Source: Dyella flava (GTDB lineage Bacteria; Pseudomonadota; Gammaproteobacteria; Xanthomonadales; Rhodanobacteraceae). From it: a DNA stretch of 64,000 nt. Location of the stretch: assembly GCF_016904955.1 (NCBI RefSeq), contig NZ_JADIKE010000036.1, positions 366,288 through 430,287 of the forward strand, given 5' to 3'. The notes beneath the pieces are model-generated. The model saw nothing but the letters and a program-made list of their open reading frames with translations. It was not told where the DNA came from and did no database searches. Positions 52,353 through 62,382 of the stretch are shown piece by piece. Position 1 is the stretch's first letter. Each line of letters begins with the position of its first letter. The position numbers were made by a program, and so were the translations under genes.

Positions 52353-52599
52353 TCTCCTTCGGAGTGAACATTGCAGCCGGCAGCCAAGCAGCCCGCCGAC
52401 CTTGTTTCATGACATGAGCGTCAGGCGGGTCGCCTGGCTCTAACTATGCGACTTGGAGCGGAACGGTCAAGCGAAATCTCTGGGGCCGGCGCAGCGCGCG
52501 CAAGCCAGCCCAAACCGTTGTTTAAATGTTATCGCTGAGGTTAATGCGAACCAGTGCGGTTTGGCTGAGCGCTGGCATATCCCGGAAGCGCCGCCTGGC
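52353..52599. other. Intergenic, DoxX promoter region
   Basis: About 250 bp, no gene seen; presumably contains the DoxX promoter. Confidence 0.4.
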
Positions 52600-52705
52600 G
52601 TGGGTTGGGTAGGTTGGGGTAGGTTGGGTTAGCGCAGCGTAACCCAACGGAATTCCATCGAAGCGACAAACACCGTTGGGTTACGCTGCGCTAACCCAAC
52701 CTACC
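52600..52705. repeat. GTAGGTTGGGTTAGCG palindromic repeat, copy 4
   Basis: Same arms as copies 1 and 2, with a short duplication of GGGTAGGTTGG at its left end and a centre (AATTCCATCGAAGCGACAAA) related to theirs. Its right end supplies the TAG stop of the hydroxylase gene (52701-52703). Confidence 0.9.
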
Positions 52706-53978
52706 CGGACCTGCCCCAGGCTGCGCGCGCGGTGCTGCCATGATGCCGCTGGTATCCGGCCACACCGAGCACAGCCACTGCACTCACGGCAAATAGCGCG
52801 ACCACCGCGATAACCATGCGCGGATCGAGTTGGACGTCGCCAAACCAGCGCCCGGTCAACCCGACACCTGCCGCCGTACCCACATTGCGCAGCAATTCCA
52901 GCCACAGGCCGATGCCGCGCCCCTCCATCAGCAAGCCGATCGTCCACAGACTGAAGACCAGATAGACCGCGTAAGGAGCAGCCTGGACCAGTTCCAGCTT
53001 GGGCGCCACGCCCAGGAAGTTGACGCCGATCAGCAATAGCACGCCAAAAGCCGCCAGGCAGTACAGCTTCAGCGCCAGCGATATCGATGGGTTGTAGCGT
53101 GCATGGGTGATGTCGAAATCCGCCTTGGGAAAGCGCGCCGCCACATCCGCCGGACGCCAGCCCGGCGGCTTGATCCATACGCGCAGCTTGTCCAGCCAGC
53201 TGCGCGCATGCCAGCTGTCCTTGAGCATCGCCCAATACACCTCGACATTCGCCCACAACGGATTCCAGCTTTGCAGCGGCGAGCGGGTGCCGTAGATCGG
53301 CGGGTCCTCGTCATTCTCTTCGACGAAGCTGCCGAACAGGCGATCCCAGATAATCAGAATGCCGCCGTAATTGCGGTCGAGATAACGATCGTTCACCGCG
53401 TGATGCGCGCGATGGTTGGACGGCGAGCAGAACACGCGATCGAACCAGCCCAGACGACCGATCACTTCGGTGTGGACCCAGAACTGGTAGAGCAGATCGA
53501 TCAGCGCGATGACTGCAAACACTTCGGTGGGATAACCGAGCAGCGCCATCGGCAGATAGAACAGCCAGCCCAGCAGGAAACCGCTGCCGGTCTGACGCAG
53601 CGCGGTGGTGAGGTTGTAGCTCTCGCTCTGATGGTGCACCACGTGCGCCGCCCACAGCACGTTCACTTCATGCCCGAGGCGGTGCAGCCAGTAGTACAAA
53701 AGATCGTAGAGCAGCAAGCCGCTGATCCACACCCATACGCTGTCTGCCGGCAAGCTCCACCGCGCAAGATGCGTGACGCACCAGCCGTAGATGCCGATCG
53801 CGAACAATTTGGTGAACACGCCGACGACCTGCGAGATGGTGCCCAGGCCAAGGCTGTTGATCGCATCGTTGCTGTAATACACCTCGCGCTTGCGCCACTT
53901 GGCCACCAGCAGCTCGATGCCGATCAGTACAAAGAAACCTGGTATCGCCCAGGCCATGATGCGTTCGGGAGTGATCAT
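52701..53978 (-). CDS. Sterol desaturase/fatty acid hydroxylase superfamily protein
   Basis: 425 residues from ATG 53978. Several membrane helices and the histidine clusters of membrane di-iron enzymes: H-R-L-G-H, H-V-V-H-H and H-R-A-H-H (about residues 98-210). The C-terminal 120 residues add further helices. Substrate unknown. The stop lies in the repeat, so the last residues may have been altered by its arrival. Two bases separate it from the upstream YhhN gene, implying cotranscription. Confidence 0.92.
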   Translation of the reverse strand: MITPERIMAWAIPGFFVLIGIELLVAKWRKREVYYSNDAINSLGLGTISQVVGVFTKLFAIGIYGWCVTHLARWSLPADSVWVWISGLLLYDLLYYWLHRLGHEVNVLWAAHVVHHQSESYNLTTALRQTGSGFLLGWLFYLPMALLGYPTEVFAVIALIDLLYQFWVHTEVIGRLGWFDRVFCSPSNHRAHHAVNDRYLDRNYGGILIIWDRLFGSFVEENDEDPPIYGTRSPLQSWNPLWANVEVYWAMLKDSWHARSWLDKLRVWIKPPGWRPADVAARFPKADFDITHARYNPSISLALKLYCLAAFGVLLLIGVNFLGVAPKLELVQAAPYAVYLVFSLWTIGLLMEGRGIGLWLELLRNVGTAAGVGLTGRWFGDVQLDPRMVIAVVALFAVSAVAVLGVAGYQRHHGSTARAAWGRSG

Positions 53979-53979
53979 C

Positions 53980-54717
53980 TCAGCCTTGCCCGCCTTTTGA
54001 ATCCGCCACGCCGCCATCGACCGACGCCGCGATCAGCCATAGCGCGGCGTAGTACGTCGCCAGTATATACAGCGCCGCCCAGGGCAGCGCAGCGTGAAAA
54101 CGATCCCAGGCAAGCAGGCTGTCGCTGGCCATGAACAGTACGGCGCCGGCGGCCGCGTAACGCGCCGAAAACGCCCGGCTATCGCGCTGTGCATGCAGCC
54201 AGAACGCCCGTCCCAGCGCCTGCCCGGTCATGCTCGCCAGCACGAAAACGTACAGGATGACCGGAATACGCAACCCCGCCGCTACACCCGGCCATAACAA
54301 AAACATCATGCCTGCGCCGTACGCCAGGCATGCCAGCCACGGCCATCCGCGCGCGGCGAAACGGACATCGCTGCTGAATGCTGCGATGAACAAAACATGC
54401 GCGAGCAGAAAACTCACCAGGCCCGGCACGAATAAATCGCGCGGCAGCATCAGCAAGACATCGCCAAGCAGGCAAAAAACCAAGCCGGCAACGATCCGGC
54501 GCCGATAAGCAAGCGACACCGGACGTGCCGCACGCCACGCCATAACAAGGACCAGCACGGTAGCCAATGGCTTGCACAGCCAGTGCAGCCAATGCCATGC
54601 ATCCGCAGCGCCACTCGTTGCCAGTGAGCCCACGACGGCGCCCACCGCAGCGACGAGAATCAGCACGGACAAGCCGGTAACCGCGCTTGACGCGGGAGTA
54701 GAAGAAACGACGGACAT
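53980..54717 (-). CDS. YhhN/TMEM86 family membrane protein
   Basis: 245 residues from ATG 54717 (GGGGAGG upstream; the long upstream frame is antisense noise). About eight membrane helices; F-C-L-L-G-D-V-L-L-M-L-P and F-L-L-A-H-V-L-F-I-A-A-F are typical of the YhhN family, whose eukaryotic members are lysoplasmalogenases. Likely lipid-related, in an operon with the hydroxylase. Confidence 0.9.
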   Translation of the reverse strand: MSVVSSTPASSAVTGLSVLILVAAVGAVVGSLATSGAADAWHWLHWLCKPLATVLVLVMAWRAARPVSLAYRRRIVAGLVFCLLGDVLLMLPRDLFVPGLVSFLLAHVLFIAAFSSDVRFAARGWPWLACLAYGAGMMFLLWPGVAAGLRIPVILYVFVLASMTGQALGRAFWLHAQRDSRAFSARYAAAGAVLFMASDSLLAWDRFHAALPWAALYILATYYAALWLIAASVDGGVADSKGGQG

Positions 54718-54853
54718 GCAGCCTCCCCTGCAAATCTGTCCGTCGATCATAACCGGGCCTTGCAGCGTTGCGTGCGGCCTCAGTGTTTCAAACGTTTCGG
54801 AGTGGGAACTTACCGCGCTGGAGTAAAGCCAACGCGGTTCGCACAGGGCACAT

Positions 54854-57154
54854 TCACGGCGTGCTTGCAGTCTTGTTGCCGGCAACCAGCGATACGCGCG
54901 CCAGCGCATACAAGGCTCCGTCGGTTGGCGCGGTATAGATGAAACAAAGCAGGTGCTCGCCGTGCTGGGGGGCGAGCGTTGCATCAAGCACAAAGCGCCG
55001 GCCACTCGTTTTCGGATCGGGCAAAGGCATGCTGGCCACGACCGGCCCATCGCAGCGATCCTGATGCACCACCAGTTCGCCAAATGGGGTGGGGTGCGGA
55101 CGTGAGACCACCAGCTTCACATCATGCGCAAGTGCGTAGTTACGCTCCAGACGCACCGCATCGACATGGACCGCCGTGATGCCATCGAGCGGCGCCGACG
55201 GAAATTGCTGGCAGGCATCGAACACATTCACCGCGTACACCGGCGCCATGCTGGTGGCATCCGGCATGGGCTGCACGCGGAGACGGAAATCGCTGCCTGG
55301 GCAATTGGGCAGCTCCACGCCTTCCCGGCTCAACAGACTTGCTCGATCAAGTACGCGAGTGCGCACAGCAGCAAGCAGACTACCGTCATGCGCAAACGTG
55401 GCTGCAGCGATCGTGGCAGGAAGCTTTACATTGAATGGCTTGCTGTAAAGCGGCGTGTGCACGTCCGGCACACTGCCGTCCAGCGTGTAATGGATCTCGC
55501 CATAACCGGCCTGATTCGACAGCTTCACCGTCGCCGCGCCACGCTTCAATGCCGCGTTGGCATCCAGTTGGATATTGGCCTCGAACGCAGTATCGGCGTA
55601 GTCGATCTTCTGGACGTTGTAGCGCGCGAATTGCGCCGGCAGGCGCGACAGGAAACCGTTCCAATTAAGCGCCGACGCCGGCGACCAGACGATCTCGCTC
55701 AGCGCATCCATGCGTGGGAACACCGCATGCTCGACGTGCTGCATGCTCGGCAGGTGTTCCGTCCACACGTTCGCCTGCGCGCCCAGCACATGCACTGCCT
55801 GCGCCGCGCTCAACGTTGCCGGAATCGGCTTGAATGCATAGATGCTGGCCAGGTCGCGCACCGGGATACGGCCGGACGCTTCATCCGGCAAGTCGCTCTG
55901 CACACTGTCGAAATAGAGATCCGGCGACGGTGACATCACTACGTCGTGACCCAGTTTGGCTGCCTTGATCGCACCATCCGTGCCGCGCCATGACATCACC
56001 GTCGCATCCGCCGGTACGCCGCCATCCAGGATTTCGTCCCAGCCGATCAGGCGGCGGCCGTGCGCCGACAGATAACTGCCGATGCGACCGATAAACCAGC
56101 CCTGCAGCGCATCTTCGTCTTTCAGGTGCAGCGCGCGGATCTTGGCCTGGATCGCCGGCGAAGCTTTCCATTGATCCTTGATCGCCTCGTCACCGCCGAC
56201 ATGGATGTAGTGCGAGGGGAACAGCGCCATCACTTCATCGAGCACGTTGTCGATGAACTGGAAGGTGGCGTCGTCCACGTTGTACAGATAGGGATTCACG
56301 CCCCAATCCACGGAGACCGGCGGACGCTGGCCGGTGACGCCGATCTGCGGATACGAGGCCACGGCGGCCTGGGCATGGCCGGGCATGTCGATTTCCGGCA
56401 CCACGGTGATATGCCGTACTGCGGCATAGGCCACGACCTGGCGGATCTGATCCTGGGTATAGAAGCCGCCATAGCGCGAAGGCTCGCCGTCATGGCCCGC
56501 ATCGGGCGGCGTGCGCCATGCGCCGACCCGGGTCAGTTCCGGATAGCGCTTGATCTCGATACGCCAGCCCTGGTCGTCGGTGAGATGCCAATGCAACACA
56601 TTGAGTTTGTGCTGCGCCATTTGGTCGAGCAGTTGCTCCACCTCGTCAACCGACTGGAAATGCCGCGCCGAGTCGAGCATCAAGCCGCGCCAGGTAAACC
56701 GGGGCCAATCACTGATGTGCATGGCTTGTACCTGCGCCGCACCCTGCTGCGCATCCGGCGTGAGCAATTGCCATAGCGTGACGGCGCCATAGAACATGCC
56801 GGCGTCGTCAGCTGCATCGACACGAATGCCGTGCGCGGAGACATCGAGGGCGTAGGCTTCGGCGTGCTCTGCTTTCGCCACTGGATCGCGCCGGAACACG
56901 ATGGCGTTATCCGCCGCATCGCCTTCGGTAATTTTCAAATGCAGACCACGCGTGCGTCCGAGTAGATCGACCAGATATTCCGCCGATTGCCGGGTCGCGG
57001 CGTCGTGCGCAGGAATAACCACGAGCGTGCCGCCGTCCACCTTGAACGAGCCCTGCGCGAGCTTGACCTGCGCCGGCATGGGAATCAACGAGACCGGCGA
57101 CGCCTGGGCGATGCCGCATAGAACCAGGCAGAGAAGAAAGCTTGCGAGTCTCAT
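54854..57154 (-). CDS. Beta-N-acetylhexosaminidase (GH20)
   Basis: 766 residues from ATG 57154. Signal peptide, GH20b domain (about 25-150), then the catalytic barrel with H-V-G-G-D-E-A (Asp-Glu pair near 322-323), L-N-V-L-H-W-H-L-T-D-D-Q-G-W-R and E-I-D-M-P-G-H, all canonical. A C-terminal beta domain of about 200 residues follows. It releases GlcNAc from chitooligosaccharides, probably in the periplasm. Co-directional with the GH9 gene 24 bp upstream. Confidence 0.96.
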   Translation of the reverse strand: MRLASFLLCLVLCGIAQASPVSLIPMPAQVKLAQGSFKVDGGTLVVIPAHDAATRQSAEYLVDLLGRTRGLHLKITEGDAADNAIVFRRDPVAKAEHAEAYALDVSAHGIRVDAADDAGMFYGAVTLWQLLTPDAQQGAAQVQAMHISDWPRFTWRGLMLDSARHFQSVDEVEQLLDQMAQHKLNVLHWHLTDDQGWRIEIKRYPELTRVGAWRTPPDAGHDGEPSRYGGFYTQDQIRQVVAYAAVRHITVVPEIDMPGHAQAAVASYPQIGVTGQRPPVSVDWGVNPYLYNVDDATFQFIDNVLDEVMALFPSHYIHVGGDEAIKDQWKASPAIQAKIRALHLKDEDALQGWFIGRIGSYLSAHGRRLIGWDEILDGGVPADATVMSWRGTDGAIKAAKLGHDVVMSPSPDLYFDSVQSDLPDEASGRIPVRDLASIYAFKPIPATLSAAQAVHVLGAQANVWTEHLPSMQHVEHAVFPRMDALSEIVWSPASALNWNGFLSRLPAQFARYNVQKIDYADTAFEANIQLDANAALKRGAATVKLSNQAGYGEIHYTLDGSVPDVHTPLYSKPFNVKLPATIAAATFAHDGSLLAAVRTRVLDRASLLSREGVELPNCPGSDFRLRVQPMPDATSMAPVYAVNVFDACQQFPSAPLDGITAVHVDAVRLERNYALAHDVKLVVSRPHPTPFGELVVHQDRCDGPVVASMPLPDPKTSGRRFVLDATLAPQHGEHLLCFIYTAPTDGALYALARVSLVAGNKTASTP

Positions 57155-57178
57155 CAACACATCCCGTTATTGTGATTC

Positions 57179-59011
57179 TTAATCATGCGGCAGACTGACT
57201 GCGTACAGATACCACGCAGCGTGCGGCAGCCATTGCTCGGTCCAGCGCCAGTCATCGTCGCGGCCGGTCTGAGCATAGCCAAGGTTGAAGGCGATGCCAT
57301 CCTCATCATTCAAGCCCGCGGTAATGCCATTGATGATGGCGCCCGGCGCACTGGTGTATTCATAAGACCGGAAGTACATGTACTGCGCGTTGCGTTGGCC
57401 GCTACCCATCAACATGCTGGTGTCATACGGATTGCGGCCGAGAATCCAGTGCAGCTGATCCCATGCGTAGGTTTCCAGCTGCGCGTGGAACACCGCGTCA
57501 TCCTTGAACAAGGGCGCGGCCATGCGTGCCGCTGCGGCGAGTGACGCCAGGCGCGCGTTTTCACCCTGCCACCACGGCGCGGCTTCGCTGTCGTGCGGGA
57601 AGAAGAACGCCGTGCGCACCGTGCCGTTACCCATGCGCACCAGCTGCCGCGCATAACCGAAGGGATTATTGACCTCATCGGTAACGCGTAATTCATAGCC
57701 CAGGGAACGCTTTACCGTGTCGCGCACGGCCTGCTGCTGATCCGGTGTGGCAATGCCGGCGTATTCCAGCAAGGCCACGACCGGTAATCCCGCATCGGTC
57801 GGATGGAAGAACGGACGCGTACCGGCGTCGGCACGCCAGTAATCCTGCTGGCCGCCATGCGTGGTCAAACGCGCCATCAGGCTTTCAGCGCGATGCCGCG
57901 CCGCCTGACGCCATGCTTCGTCGTGGGTCGCGCGATACAACTCGGTGGCCGCCAGCAAGGCGCAATAGTCGTCGACGATGTTTTCCACACCGTCGTTGAT
58001 CAACTCCTTGTTATGCGCATCCAGGAAGCGATAAGCATCTTCGGCAGCGCGCAGATAATCCTGGCGCGTGAAATCGCCGTCGGCGTCCATGCTGCTGGCG
58101 AGCGCCAGCGCAGCAATCGCCATGCCGCCGCCCGCGCGGAAACTTGTCTCATAGCCATGCGGACCGTGTGCCGGCACCGCCTGCTGGGTGGTGTCATTGG
58201 CGTTGCGCTTGATCTGCGTACGCCAGTTGGGATCGCCGATCACGCGATCCTGCGGCAGCTTGCCGGGACCGGGCGCATCGATCGACTGGTAGAACGAACC
58301 GTCGGGACGCTTGTCGCGCACCAGGAAATCCGCCCCGAACAGTCCCTCGTCGAGCAGGCGGCGCATATATTGGCTGAAGTTTTGATCATGCCGCGCATCC
58401 AGTTGCTGATAGCTGCGCAACAGGCTCCACACCACCAGCGGCAATTGCTGCGTATTGAAATAGGAAGTGAGGTTCTGGTGCGATAGATGGATGCCGTAGT
58501 CGCCGGTGGCGTCGTACCAGCCGCCGTGAATATCGAGCGTGCCTGGCTTGCCATCAGGCCGCGCAAGATGGCGATCAGCCTGGTCCATCAGGCCACTCGC
58601 GCGCTGGCCTTTGAAGTAGTAGATGACGTTGGAAAGCGTGTTGCGCTCCAGCACGTCGTCTTGCAGCAGGAATTCGTCGGAACGGATGCAGGTGCCGCCA
58701 TCTTTGAGCACCAGGTAATAGCGCCCAGGTGTTTTCAGCGATGAGAAATCCGCGCGCCAGTAGTGCTGGCTGCCCCATTTCGCGACCGGACCGGTGTCCT
58801 GCAGGCTGCCGGAGAACACCGGCTTGTCGGTGCTGGCATCGATGATCTGAAAAGCATGCAGGGATTGCCCCGCGTCTGCCGCCACGACCGCCTGCTTGAT
58901 GGCCCGCGCCTCATAGCCAACCTGATCGACCAGCACCTTGGGTTGTGCGGCCCATCCTTGCGCAGCGATCAAACCCAGGCAAACCAAAGCGAACTGCACG
59001 ACAGACTTCAT
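57179..59011 (-). CDS. GH9 family glycosidase (probable exo-glucosaminidase/chitobiase-type)
   Basis: 610 residues with signal peptide (A-L-V-C-L-G-L-I-A-A-Q-G-W-A-A). An Ig-like N-terminal domain (V-L-V-D-Q-V-G-Y-E; R-Y-Y-L-V-L-K-D-G) precedes the GH9 catalytic domain with G-G-W-Y-D-A-T-G-D-Y-G, whose two Asp belong to the active site, and a C-terminal Glu region (D-W-R-W-T-E-Q-W-L). Neighbouring GH20 and TonB receptor genes point to chitooligosaccharides rather than cellulose. Confidence 0.9.
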   Translation of the reverse strand: MKSVVQFALVCLGLIAAQGWAAQPKVLVDQVGYEARAIKQAVVAADAGQSLHAFQIIDASTDKPVFSGSLQDTGPVAKWGSQHYWRADFSSLKTPGRYYLVLKDGGTCIRSDEFLLQDDVLERNTLSNVIYYFKGQRASGLMDQADRHLARPDGKPGTLDIHGGWYDATGDYGIHLSHQNLTSYFNTQQLPLVVWSLLRSYQQLDARHDQNFSQYMRRLLDEGLFGADFLVRDKRPDGSFYQSIDAPGPGKLPQDRVIGDPNWRTQIKRNANDTTQQAVPAHGPHGYETSFRAGGGMAIAALALASSMDADGDFTRQDYLRAAEDAYRFLDAHNKELINDGVENIVDDYCALLAATELYRATHDEAWRQAARHRAESLMARLTTHGGQQDYWRADAGTRPFFHPTDAGLPVVALLEYAGIATPDQQQAVRDTVKRSLGYELRVTDEVNNPFGYARQLVRMGNGTVRTAFFFPHDSEAAPWWQGENARLASLAAAARMAAPLFKDDAVFHAQLETYAWDQLHWILGRNPYDTSMLMGSGQRNAQYMYFRSYEYTSAPGAIINGITAGLNDEDGIAFNLGYAQTGRDDDWRWTEQWLPHAAWYLYAVSLPHD

Positions 59012-59074
59012 GCAACCACTCCTGCGAGCTACACAACAACGCCGGCATTGCCGGCGCTGGGGATAGATAGCGCC

Positions 59075-59368
59075 TTAAGGATGCTCTGATCTATTCCACG
59101 CACCCGGCATGACGTTCAGAAGGCCCGCAGGCTGTGTTGCGCGGCGCAGGGCAGACTGGCTGTCTGTTCAAGCTGCGCGGCACAGCCTGCGGGCCTTCTG
59201 AACGTCACCCGGCCCTTTAACATTCAAGATGTTGGGGCCGCACCGTATGCACGCCTCACGGCAACTCAACGTCTCGACATACAGCCAGTCTGCCTTCGTC
59301 GCTGAGTTGCCGTGAGGCGTGCATACGGTGCGGTGACGGGTACGTGGAATAGATCAGAGCATCCTTAA
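59075..59368. repeat. Compound element of three hairpins inside long terminal inverted repeats
   Basis: Terminal arms of 32 bp (59075-59106 and 59337-59368, starting TTAAGGATGCTCTGATC) differ at one base. Inside: hairpin 1 at 59111-59206 (35-bp stem: 32 Watson-Crick and 3 G-T pairs, all plus-strand wobbles) with apex GGCAGAC-TGGCT-GTCTGTT and internal loop GCAG/CAA; a small middle hairpin at 59210-59240; and hairpin 3 at 59238-59333 (33-bp stem) whose minus strand carries GGCAGAC-TGGCT-GTATGTC and one G-T pair fitting that strand. Hairpins 1 and 3 thus point in opposite directions. Hairpin 1 shares apex and internal loop with 3016-3178. It fills most of the gap between the TonB receptor and GH9 genes. 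No gene is inside. Confidence 0.88.
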
Positions 59369-59381
59369 CTTCCCCGCCCGG

Positions 59382-59413
59382 AAAAAAAGGGACCTGGCAA
59401 GATCGCCAGGTCC
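59382..59413 (-). terminator. Rho-independent terminator of the TonB-dependent receptor gene
   Basis: On the minus strand GGACCTGGC and GCCAGGTCC form a 9-bp stem with a short loop, directly followed by a run of seven T. It lies 30 bp past the receptor stop, so GH9 and GH20 need read-through or their own promoter. Confidence 0.93.
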
Positions 59414-59443
59414 TTGGCGGGGAAGAAATGCGTTTGCTTTACA

Positions 59444-62254
59444 TCAGAACTTGAAGTGCGCTTCGAGCTCGAACTGACGGCCCGTCACATACTCCTCGGA
59501 CAGCTGCGTCTTGCTGCCCAGGTACGCGTAGTACTTGGCATTGAGCAGGTTCAGCATGTTCAGACTGACCGAGAAGTTCTTGCTGATCTGATAGCCCGCG
59601 GATGCATCCAGCTCCTTGAAGCCGTCGACGTAGGTCGACGGGGCACCCGCGACGTAACCGCCTGCCAGATAGTCGTCACGATAGTTGTACGACACGCTGG
59701 CGCTGTACGGTCCCTTTTCGAAGTACGGCCCGATGTTGTAGGAGTTCTTCGAGTTGTACGGCAGCCAACCACCACTGGCCGTACGGGCATCGGAGTAGGT
59801 GTAGTTCGCGCGTGCGCCGAAGCCGCTGTCGCCGAAGGCCTGCTGATAGCTCAAGGTGGCGCCCTTGACCTTGGCGCGGCCGCCGTTGATCGGCGCGGTC
59901 ACGTCGTATTGGCAGATGCCCGAGGTGGTGCAAAGACCGGCGGCGATCTGCGCATTGCCTTCGCTCTGCAGATAGCCCGGCAAAGTCCAGGAACCATTGA
60001 CGCGATCCTGGTAGGTCGCTGCGTTGACGATGTAGTTGAGCACGTCCTTGTAGAACACCGACGCGGCGAACACCGACTCGCTATTGAAATACCACTCTGC
60101 CGACGCGTCGAAGTTGGCCGAACGATAAGGCTTCAGATCCGGGTTGCCGGCGGTGGCGGTCAACACGGTGTCGTTGGCCTCGAAATACGGCGCCAACTGG
60201 TTGTACGGCGCGTAGGACACGGTCTCCGACGCCGCTGCGCGCAAGATGAAGTCTTGCGTGACATTCCAGGCGATGTTGGCAGCCGGCAGCCAGTTGGTGA
60301 ACGACGTATTGGACGTCACCCAGCCAAAGCCCGGTCCGAAGTTACAGTCGAACGTATCAGCCGATGCGCAGTAGCCCGGAACGTTGTAGCCGGACGAGGT
60401 GAACTGCGTGTCCACGAAGCGGATGCCGAGGTTGCCGTGTACGTCGTCGTTGCCGAAGTTCGCCTGCACATAAGCAGCCTTGTTCTGCTGCTGCACCGCC
60501 CAGGTGTTGTCGAAGTAGACGTTCGCATCCTTGGCCTGGCCGAAGCCGGGCGTGCTGAGCACCGCATCCTTGATCGCATTGAAGCCAAGGGTCTGCACGT
60601 GGGTGACGAAGCTCTCGCTAAGCCCCAGAGCAGACATGCCGGACAGATCCGTCAGGCCGCCATAGCCGATTTCATCCAAGGTCAGCTGCTGCGGGCCGGT
60701 GAAGGCGTTTTCCACCTGGCTTTCCCAGTGACTGGCATAGCGCACGCCGACCAGCAGCTCGTTGAAGAAGCCGTCGAAGTCCTTGCCGAAATCAAGTTGG
60801 CCGTACGTATCGCGGGCCTTGTAGAGGCTGGTTTCCTCGTTGCCGCCCCAGCCATTGTCCGCCCAGTAGTTGGGGTTGTTGGCCGTGGACGGGTTGGTGA
60901 ACTGGGCGCCGTTGTTGATGTTCCAGGAGAAGCCGCCGCCGTAATAGAGCTCCTTGATGAAGGACTCCATCGGGTTGCGCGACGAACTCACACCCAGCTG
61001 TGCGCCAAGACGCCAGCCATCGCCATAAAACGTGCCCTTCCAGTCCACACCCTTGGTGCTGACCATCGACTCGCGCGCGTAGTTATCGGAGAAGGTGGAT
61101 GCGGTGCTCTTGCAGGTGGTGGTGTTGTAGCAAGGCGTACCGACCGACGTGCCGGCGACGATGATGCCGTTCGGACCCTCGGTCAGCGACGTGATGCCGC
61201 CGGGCTGGTTGGTCGCCCACGGATACATCGACTGGTTGGTGTTGTTGAGCCCGTCCTTCATGTACAGCAGGCTCAAGGTGCTTTCGAAGCTCTGGTTCGG
61301 CCGATACTGCAGATTGACCAGCAAGCTGTTGCGCTTTTCCGTCTGCTGGAAGTTCGCCGCGCTCAGCTCGTTCGGGATCTGGTCGGACGGCTTGATCAGG
61401 CCGGCGTTGATTTCGTTCTGGATGGCATTATTGCCCGCCGCCTTCGCAGCGGCATTGACCGAAGCCACGCTGCTGTAGCCGTAGTTCTCCATGCCTTCGC
61501 GCGAGGTGAACTCCTCATAGTGCTGCGCGGAGAAGTCGACACCGAAGGTCTTGTCGGCGTTGTGCCAGGAATAGAACACCGAGCCGTTGGGACGCTGGTT
61601 GCCGACCATGTCGTTGTAGTTGGAGCCGAACGAACCGCTGAGCGTATTGGCCGGCACGTCAAGCGGCTGCACGGTGTGCATCAGCACGGTGCCGCCAAGG
61701 CTGCCTTCGACGATGCGCGCTTCCGGGCTCTTGATGATTTCGAGCTGGCCGAGAATTTCCGGCGGCAGCAGCGAGTAGTTGAAGCCACGGTTCGGGTTGT
61801 CACCGAACAACCAGATCGCCTGCGCGACCGGGTGGTTGTCCAACAGGCTGACGTTGAGGCTCGGATCCATGCCGTCGATGCTGACGCGCTGGGTGCCCGG
61901 AATGCTGCGGTCAAGCGTGACGCCCGGAACCTGCGCCAGTGCTTCGGCGACGTTGGTGGCCGGGAACTTGCCGATGTCTTCGGCGGTAATCGCATCGACA
62001 ATGGCGTCAGCGTTGCGCTTGGTATCCATCGACGCCTGCAAGCTGGCGCGGATACCGGTGACGGTGACCGTAGCCAGCTGCTTGGCATTGGCTGCACTGC
62101 TCCCGCTGTTCTGGGCGGTGTCCTGGCTCCTGGTCAACGCGCCGACGCCATTACTGGTCGTCGTCGTTTGCGTCGTGTCCTGTGCGTGTAGCGCACCGGA
62201 CAGACATAGGCCGGCGAAAATGCTCGCGGCAAGCAGGGTCTTGCGATGTGACAT
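59444..62254 (-). CDS. TonB-dependent receptor, probable chitooligosaccharide transporter
   Basis: 936 residues: signal peptide (L-C-L-S-G-A-L-H-A-Q), a low-complexity stretch, the plug domain (V-T-V-T-G-I-R-A-S-L-Q; F-P-A-T-N-V-A-E-A-L-A-Q-V-P-G-V) and a beta barrel ending in F-E-L-E-A-H-F-K-F with terminal Phe. This large plug type is common among carbohydrate receptors of Xanthomonadales. Its GlcNAc link rests on the neighbouring GH20, GH9 and glucokinase genes. Confidence 0.95.
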   Translation of the reverse strand: MSHRKTLLAASIFAGLCLSGALHAQDTTQTTTTSNGVGALTRSQDTAQNSGSSAANAKQLATVTVTGIRASLQASMDTKRNADAIVDAITAEDIGKFPATNVAEALAQVPGVTLDRSIPGTQRVSIDGMDPSLNVSLLDNHPVAQAIWLFGDNPNRGFNYSLLPPEILGQLEIIKSPEARIVEGSLGGTVLMHTVQPLDVPANTLSGSFGSNYNDMVGNQRPNGSVFYSWHNADKTFGVDFSAQHYEEFTSREGMENYGYSSVASVNAAAKAAGNNAIQNEINAGLIKPSDQIPNELSAANFQQTEKRNSLLVNLQYRPNQSFESTLSLLYMKDGLNNTNQSMYPWATNQPGGITSLTEGPNGIIVAGTSVGTPCYNTTTCKSTASTFSDNYARESMVSTKGVDWKGTFYGDGWRLGAQLGVSSSRNPMESFIKELYYGGGFSWNINNGAQFTNPSTANNPNYWADNGWGGNEETSLYKARDTYGQLDFGKDFDGFFNELLVGVRYASHWESQVENAFTGPQQLTLDEIGYGGLTDLSGMSALGLSESFVTHVQTLGFNAIKDAVLSTPGFGQAKDANVYFDNTWAVQQQNKAAYVQANFGNDDVHGNLGIRFVDTQFTSSGYNVPGYCASADTFDCNFGPGFGWVTSNTSFTNWLPAANIAWNVTQDFILRAAASETVSYAPYNQLAPYFEANDTVLTATAGNPDLKPYRSANFDASAEWYFNSESVFAASVFYKDVLNYIVNAATYQDRVNGSWTLPGYLQSEGNAQIAAGLCTTSGICQYDVTAPINGGRAKVKGATLSYQQAFGDSGFGARANYTYSDARTASGGWLPYNSKNSYNIGPYFEKGPYSASVSYNYRDDYLAGGYVAGAPSTYVDGFKELDASAGYQISKNFSVSLNMLNLLNAKYYAYLGSKTQLSEEYVTGRQFELEAHFKF

Positions 62255-62382
62255 GGCTTCCTCCCCTCAGAGGCGTTTCAGCTACGGAAAATGTTCGCGG
62301 CATGCCCGTGCTGTATGGCTATGGGCTTGCGCCCGGTTGGGTTCAATTAACCTCGTTCTCTGTTACTACCTACGCGCACTCG

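Noticed and set aside
59414..62191. 925-codon open frame on the plus strand
   Set aside because: Antisense to the TonB-dependent receptor; composition and lack of motifs mark it as a shadow frame.
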